DNA of 64,000 nucleotides. Origin: Rattus norvegicus (lineage: Eukaryota; Chordata; Mammalia; Rodentia; Muridae). The stretch's first letter is position 1. Each line of letters starts with the position of its first letter. The stretch lies in assembly GCF_036323735.1 (NCBI RefSeq), contig NC_086029.1, forward strand, positions 49,351,357 to 49,415,356, read 5' to 3'. The notes below the pieces were generated by a model. It did no database searches, was not told where the DNA came from, and worked only from the letters and a program-made list of their open reading frames with translations. Below, in pieces: positions 58,101-64,000 of this stretch. The position numbers were made by a program, and so were the translations under genes.

Positions 58101-61100
58101 TCAAGCTCACATCTATAACGTGATCCCCATTTGTAGGGAATTTGAAAGTTTGGAATCATAATCGTTGGTGCTGAAGACAGGCAAAGTAAAAAGATAAGGC
58201 AATAAAATGAAGAGCTAGTAGAGAAGAAAAAGCTATTCAGGCAAAGGTAAGGCTGTTCCCAGAAGCAGAAAATGGCATTCCTCATCCAGAGCAGGGCACA
58301 GGGGAAGGATGGGTTAGTTAAGTGCTGGTCAAAGAGCTGCTGGCGTATATGAGGTGAGCACTATAAGGTACGACAGGCAGCCCTCTACCTGATGTGAATG
58401 CAGCCATCTTGGCTCATTCTCATCACAGCTGCCCCTCAGTGACCTGTATCATCTTCATGGCATGATATTAAGATAGAGAAGACCATTGGAGTGGGAGGTG
58501 TGGTTTTATGGTAAAACAACTGTCAGACTCTTGGTCATTTGCTTGGATTTATGCATGAACTTGGTGCATTTACGGCTGACTGATGTCATTTCTGCCTGAC
58601 CTTATGGCCCTCATTTTTCTGACCCAAATCATAGAGGTTAATCTGGTGCCACTGTCACCCATGACCATAATTCTGTCAGGAAATCCTCTGTGCTGTACTT
58701 GACCTCCCTGTTCTACACCTTCAGACCTGTTCTTGGGATGGACCTGGGGATGGAATCTCTCTACAAAGCATATTAAAGATCCAATAATAATCCAGTCCTG
58801 TGGCTTAGACAAAAACAAAGTTTGTGGACATCAGAACTCACATTGACTTAAGAAATTATTCATATCCAAAGTTATATCACTTCACTTTAAATAATGCTTA
58901 CGATGATAGCCACTTTGTGGAAATATCTGGGAGGTCCAAAGGGACCCAGGTAACAATGCCACGAACAAAGTATAGACTTTAAATAAATAAACTCTTAACC
59001 CAACCATACAGATGGCATACCATCAGAAAGAAAGGTCAGGCCTTTCATGACTTAAAGGCTTGCAGAAGTAGGGCAGTCATCCTACCTGGAAGCACTTTCT
59101 ATGTCCTAAATCACACCCGAAGGGGAAGTAGTGGCACAGTCTCTTATACAAGAAGAGCAGAGAGTAGTTAAACAGGCTGTGTCGATGGTGTGGATTTTTT
59201 TAGGACTTTAATGGCCACTAAGAAAGGAAGAAGCCCCCAGCAGTATGTGTTGAGCCCTCTACACTCTGGGGATTCTCATAACTAACTGGGGATCTACTGG
59301 TGCCCCCAGAACACTCTCTCTTCCCTGCTTCTCTGTGTTTGGCAATACACTCATGCACAAACCCAGAGCAGCAACACAGTGTCACAGTTGCCAGAGGGTG
59401 CCCAGTGGCTCATCTCTCCTCCTGTTGTTCTTGTCACCTCTAGGATGAGCAAGGTTCAAGGGCCATTGTCACGTCTTCATTTGCCTTTTAAATAAAAGCT
59501 AAGGATATCGAAACACAGGAATGAAGACATAAGGGGGCAACAGCCTGCCCTCTCCCCTGCAGAGGCAGACAGAGTGAAAATGAAGATTCTATTGCGTCTG
59601 CTACAACCTTTGAGTCTATTTGGGAGGTTGCTTGCTGGGTAGGGAATTAGCATTTTACATGTTTTTGTGCATGTATTGGGGCTTCATTTCAGTTTTGCCC
59701 TATGCCATAAGACTCAGTACAGTGATCATAACTTAAAGGGATATATGTCCAGTGCTGTGGCTCAGAGAGAAAAAAGGTGTCAGGCTGAATGTGCGTCTTT
59801 GGCTGGTCTATGATGGTCTATGGTGGAAAGGGTATGAGCAGCCCTTCCAGATGGAAAAAAAAACAGAAAACAAACAAACAACAAATCTGTTTCCTTAGGT
59901 TAGCAGTCCATTGGCCCAGTGGATTCAGTCTGAAGCTTTGCTTCAGTTGTGCTGGGCACGCTTTGTCAGCACTACAGCCGACACGTAATAACTGAGTTTC
60001 TACAGAGAACTTTTCATTTCTCTGAACTCAAGACCCAACCAGGGTCCTCTCTGCTTCTGTGGTTGGGTGGGTGGAAGTTCCTGGTCCTTTTCTTTTAGCT
60101 TAGACCATGAAGTCCTTGGAGATGTTGCACTTTGAAAGACCAGACCTTTGGCTCATGTGCTTTGTCTATCCTCTCATCAAGCGTAACGTTTTTAGCTCTC
60201 ACAAGCCCAGAGTATCCACACGATGTCAAGCTGAAGGTCATGCTAGCCCTAGGACCTACATCTTCCAGTTTCTGTCATCTTCAGTGAGAACCTTTGGAAA
60301 AGGAGGTCCCTAGTACTGACTCCTGCTAAGACTCCTCTCTTTTCAAAAGACCCCAGTAAAACAGTCTTTAAAGCATGGCTCTTGACCATTGACTCTTCTC
60401 ATCAAGAAGAGAGATGTCTTTCTTTCAACCCTGAGCCCCCTGGGCTCTGCCTGGACACCATACCACCGTGTAAAGGATGTTGTCAGTGCTAGGGTTGGGA
60501 TTGGCTGAGTGTGAATCCAAGGACCCCTGTGCTGGAAGCTTGGTCTTCAGAGTGCTAGTTCTGGGAGCTGGTGGGATCACAAAAAGTGTTAGGTCATGGG
60601 ACACTGCCCTCGAGGAGTGGTTCTTCAGTAGTTATCTTAAGAACTATCTATTTTAAGAGTCTTTTCATATACAGCAACTTCTCCTCTCACTGTGTGGTCT
60701 TTTTGTACGTGTATACCCCTCCCCCCACATGCCATTTACTACGGGGGCCTTGCTTCATGGTCATTGATGTCAACACCATGCCATCAGACCTGCAGAGCAA
60801 TCAGCTGAATCATCCTCCTTTCCTAACAAAGTACCCAACCTGGGGAGATTTATTATAGTGATGGTAAACTGACTGACTCAGTTTCCCACCAACCTTGAGG
60901 ACATGGCTGTTTCCACTGTCTGTCATCTAGAATGTTGTACTTAGAACTAACCCATCATGTTAGGAGGATGCTCAGGCCGCCTGTGGGAAGGGTGACATGG
61001 GGAATATGGCTGGCAGAGACTTGGCCGTTGAGTTAGCCATTTTTTTTTTTAAAGAAGTGGATCCCACAGCTATTGCTTGCTTTCCTCACTAGACTCTGAC

Positions 61101-61240
61101 CGAACCTCGGATTCATAATAAAATAAACTAACATTGCCGTTTTCAGCAAATAATTGTTGCAGTGATTTGCTCCACGGCAATCAGTCAGTAAGTGGAGCCC
61201 CCACCCAGTGTGGGGACTGAGGGTTGTTCACGGTCCTCAC

Positions 61241-61543
61241 CTGGCCGATGGGCCTTTGGAACCGCCATGTTCACCACACGACCTCCATCCTGAGGTTTGG
61301 GGGGAGACGCAGTGAATCTGCAGATCCCCGATTCTGAAGGGGTACTGGAGGTCAGACTGTCCGTGTACTCGTTTGTCCCTGCCGTCAGCTGCTCGGAGGA
61401 CGTGTCGGATATGAAGCACTCTGTGATGGTGAACTTGGCGTGCCTCAGCTGCTCCTCCATCTTGGCGTGCTCGTAGGCCCTGGCCAGTTCTTCGTAGGTA
61501 GAGGAGGCACTTTCTGTGGAGACCATGCTGCTCCTTGCTCTGT
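61241..61543 (-). CDS. Dscam: Dscam coding exon, penultimate (cytoplasmic tail)
   Basis: This 303-nt minus-strand exon has an acceptor ending GAGACAG at 61544, after a pyrimidine-rich stretch. Its donor is CCAG then GTGAGG at 61240. Phase 1-1 matches the neighbouring exons. The first codon, completed across the splice, gives D-RARSSMVSTESASSTYEEL. The exon then holds a helix-prone EELARAYEHAKMEEQLRHAK stretch, a Ser/Thr-rich part (SDTSSEQL, TSSTPSESG) and ends in VPKAHRP. It is part of the DSCAM intracellular tail, which is known to engage signalling partners such as PAK1. No domain fold can be assigned beyond low-complexity tail with many potential phosphorylation sites. The in-frame Met at 61526 is internal and not a start. 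Confidence 0.95.
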
Positions 61544-61989
61544 CTGTCTCACACCCGGGAGAGAGAAAAGAGAGGCAGCATGAGTTGAGAGCCTATGTTT
61601 GGACCAAGAGGATGAATGACCTTTCCTGGCTTGTGGCTGTAATATGCGGATACATTGTATCTAGGGGAGGCTTAGTCAGAGCTTCCGCTTTGTCTGCTCT
61701 GAGGCCAGATCCATCAACAAAGTTCAGGGACTTCCCATCAAACCATTTGCTTCAGTCAGATGTCTCAGCCCTGGGTATTTTTATAAATAAGCAAAGCCTT
61801 CCTCTCAAACAATTTGGCTTTTGGCAGGGACACTTGGGAGGCAGTGTCAACGCTGCGGCACCCTTTCCTGCTCCAACCCACAAACACATCTGCACTGCAG
61901 AGGCTCTGTAATTGGCATAAACACCCAAGCTTTGAAGTTCAGTTCCCTGGGCATCAACTCAGAAAGGAAGATGTGATGATCCTTAGAAG

Positions 61990-62276
61990 ACGACAGGCTG
62001 AAGGGATGGCCCAGTCAGTAAAGTGTCTGTCATGCAAGCATGAGGACCTGAGTTTGATCTCCTGCACCCATACTAAAAACCGGTGTAGGAGAGGCAGGAG
62101 AATCCCTGGGGCTTGCTTTGAATCAGTTAGCTGACTCAATGAGTTCTAGGTTCTGGAAGAGGCCCTATCTTAAAAAATAAGATGTGGGTGATTGAAGAAG
62201 ACACTCAATGTCAACTTCTGGCCTCTGTGAGTACATGTGCAGTGTATGTTCAAGAGCATACACATGTGCGCGCGCG

Positions 62277-62280
<4 letters not shown>
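61990..62280 (+). mobile_element. B4-type composite SINE seeding a CA array
   Basis: Head GGCTGAAGGGATGGCCCAG, CATGAGGACCTGAGTTTGAT, then AAGACACTCAATGTCAACTTC and CTGGCCTCTGTGAGTAC. The terminal CA region is the B4 end. Confidence 0.75.
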
Positions 62281-62307
<27 letters not shown>

Positions 62308-62620
62308 TCTCCACAGACACATACAGACACACCACATACACATATGTACATTTCCCCATCCCTCACATCCACACCCCCCACACCATACACATACACATAT
62401 ATACCACATACATACACATACACCCCACACCCCCACACACTACACATATACACACACTATACACATACACACACACCACACACATACACACCACACACAA
62501 ACATTCCACATCCCCCACACCATACACACATACACACACATTCCACATCTCCCCACACCACACACATATACCACACATACACATACACAACCCCTGTCCC
62601 CACCCCTGCACTGAAATTGA
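62268..62620 (+). repeat. (CG)n-(CA)n and degenerate CACAT/CCACAC array
   Basis: Starts GTGCGCGCGCGCACGC, then about 28 nt of pure CA, then 300 nt of irregular ACACATACAC and CCCCACACC units. All frames read His/Thr-rich or Cys/Val-rich repeats and are not genes. Confidence 0.95.
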
Positions 62621-63493
62621 CTTTCTCACGAGGCAGAACAGTCCCTGATACCCAGGATTCATCCTTTGCTGTTACCAATCTTGATGGGAACTAGAAAATA
62701 GGTCAAAAACCAGTGCAAACAGGCCTTACCACAAGGCCGTGTCACCTCAGTCAAAGGCATCTCTGTGTTTTAAACCTACAGAAAAGTTTTGAAGTCACCT
62801 CTGAGAACCTTCTAAGAGAAATAACAGACATAAAAGTAAGTCCCCACAGTGACGTACCATCTTTAGAGCCCTGTTTTTGAAGTGTATTGTGAAGAGGGAA
62901 AAAATGAGTATTAAAATTCTCTATAGCTATTAGATTCAGATATAACTTTTCAGAGTTTGGAGGAGGTCATGTTCGGAAGTGAAGTCTTGGTAGTTGATAC
63001 CATCAACCTGATGACTTGTTTATGGTATAATCAACCTGGTTCATTGCCAGAAGGATCAGCCTGTGCTCCCTGTGGGGGTGCTGTGACCTCGTCCTGGAGG
63101 GATGTGAAGCTCGAGTTCTTAGTCCTGGAGGTGGGAGTGGGTCAGACGCCCTCAGAGCACAATCAGCAATTACTGCCGTTGTGTGGGTGAGATGTCAAAG
63201 TGCCTTTCTGTAGGGTAGGAACTACAAGGGAGAGAGAGCAGTATGGGTGGGAGATTCAAGATACCTGCAAGAGAGATGGCTGCACTTGGCTCAACCCTGC
63301 AGAATTCAGTAGGGCCCTGCATATGGGGACAGCTAAACATTTGGCCTAGGAACTGGCAGGGGAAACAGTTGTCATTTGAAAGTGACCTTTACTAGAAAAG
63401 TTAGGTGGGAGGAAAGGGAGGCTTCACGGGCTTCCCTCCTCGCAGAGCCTGGGGAGCCCTGCTATGACCAGGAGGGGAGTGTGCACTGCCCAC

Positions 63494-63691
63494 CTGTGTC
63501 TTGTGATGGGCTGACGCTGTAGCTGTCACTTTCCTTGTCCACGGAGCCTGTAGCCCTGGGGGTAGGCAGTCTCCAGTCTGTGGTGAGAGTGTGTGCTGAG
63601 ATGGTGGGGTGGGGTCTGTTGAGGGTCCACTGGCTGGCGTACCGGTTTCTTGCTGTGGGTCCAGCCTTTGCATTCCTCCTGGTGGTGGGAT
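63494..63691 (-). CDS. Dscam: Dscam coding exon, third from last (cytoplasmic tail)
   Basis: Read on the minus strand, this 198-nt exon follows an acceptor (TTCTTTGCAG) at 63692 and ends at a donor (CACAG then GTGGGC) at 63493. Both junctions split a codon after its first base, so it is a phase 1-1 exon of 66 codons. The translation begins (D)PTTRRNAKAGPTARNR and continues through RYASQWTLNRPHPTISAH to SVSPSQDT. I recognise this as the intracellular tail of DSCAM, the homophilic Ig/FNIII adhesion receptor of neurons that guides self-avoidance and axon behaviour. It lies after the transmembrane segment, which is outside the window. It is probably exon 31 if rat keeps the 33-exon layout of human DSCAM. 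The paralogue Dscaml1 is unlikely because the downstream C-terminus matches DSCAM. Confidence 0.93.
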
Positions 63692-64000
63692 CTGCAAAGA
63701 ACAAGGGATGATGTGTGTCTGTCTTCAAGGGTCAGGCACAGTAGATGTTGCCCACCCTCCCTGCCTCCCTGCTCAGAGGAGCCCCTGGGAAGCCTTCCTT
63801 GGATTTTCCCCCACTGAGAGCCTTCTTCCCTTTTTTTCCTGACCTATTTACTAAGTTTGCCAGATAGTTAAGTATTTAACAAAATCTCATAAGCTGAAGA
63901 ACACCCCCTTTGGGTTTGGAAACTTTAGATCAGAACCTTGTTTGTGGCCATTAACAATGGCTGAAACCTTCACTTAAACTTTCTAAGAGAAGGGAACTTG
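63692..64000 (-). other. Dscam: Start of the upstream Dscam intron, cut by the window edge
   Basis: Immediately upstream of the acceptor at 63692 the minus strand is pyrimidine-rich as expected. No further exon is visible before the window ends. Confidence 0.8.

Larger units (their letters stand above)
45970..61240 (-). other. Dscam: Dscam last intron (15.3 kb)
   Basis: Bounded by the GTGAGG donor at 61240 and the TTTGTCTCCAG acceptor at 45970. It holds a B4-type SINE (49300), a B2/B3-type SINE (50079), an MLT1 LTR (51090), a (GT)n tract (55248), an ERVL/MaLR-like LTR (56045) and an L2-like relic (57975). The stretches 45970-49295, 51425-55240 and 58105-61240 contain no gene, exon or confidently named repeat that I can see. 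AT-rich, repeat-free DNA at 57640-57960 is listed separately. Confidence 0.85.
61544..63493 (-). other. Dscam: Dscam penultimate intron (1.95 kb)
   Basis: This short intron lies between the two internal tail exons. Its middle is occupied by a B4-type SINE (61990-62280) whose 3' end has expanded into a 350-bp CA-rich array. Outside 61990-62620 I see no named element. Confidence 0.85.

Noticed and set aside
61516..61911. 131-codon plus-strand frame opposite the penultimate Dscam exon
   Set aside because: Starts inside the exon on the wrong strand and runs into intron. Shadow frame.
62182..62694. His/Thr-rich frames up to 170 codons
   Set aside because: Translation of the CA array attached to a SINE.

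Overview
The window is mammalian genomic DNA, almost certainly rat (Rattus). It carries a young ID element with a perfect target-site duplication at 23325, B1, B2/B3-type and B4-type rodent SINEs, rodent ERVL/MaLR-type LTRs and long (CA)n, (CT)n and (GA)n microsatellites. There is no operon-like packing, and nearly all open frames are short chance frames or frames kept open by tandem repeats. Repeat family names come from memory of consensus sequences and are provisional where marked.

The only protein-coding gene I can support is the 3' end of Dscam (Down syndrome cell adhesion molecule) on the minus strand. Three coding exons with consensus splice sites and matching phase lie at 63494-63691, 61241-61543 and 45614-45969. 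They are followed by a 3' UTR running down to at least about 45010. They encode the last ~284 residues, all from the cytoplasmic tail, ending in the PDZ ligand YTLV. The intron between the last two exons is 15.3 kb, and the one before it is 1.95 kb.

Positions 1-45000 are gene-poor DNA downstream of Dscam. In human the next gene on that side is PCP4; no exon of it is visible here. This part holds a 2.07-kb non-autonomous ERVL/MaLR-like element with two LTRs, tRNA-Leu primer site, polypurine tract and 5-bp target duplication (3471-5548). It also holds a tRNA-His pseudogene decayed almost only at CpG sites (5858-5932), many solo LTRs, MLT1-type LTRs and a MIR split by a later LTR. A near-perfect 96-bp inverted repeat sits at about 18.1/18.9 kb. 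Tandem-repeat structures include an 18-bp minisatellite at 26371-26978 that keeps long frames open on both strands. Positions 45970-64000 are Dscam introns with sparse repeats.

I found no evidence of a new biological system. The most unusual items are the inverted repeat, the CpG-decayed tRNA-His copy, the structurally complete small LTR element, the alternating-unit tandem repeats and a few repeat-free, homeobox-motif-rich stretches that could be conserved regulatory elements.
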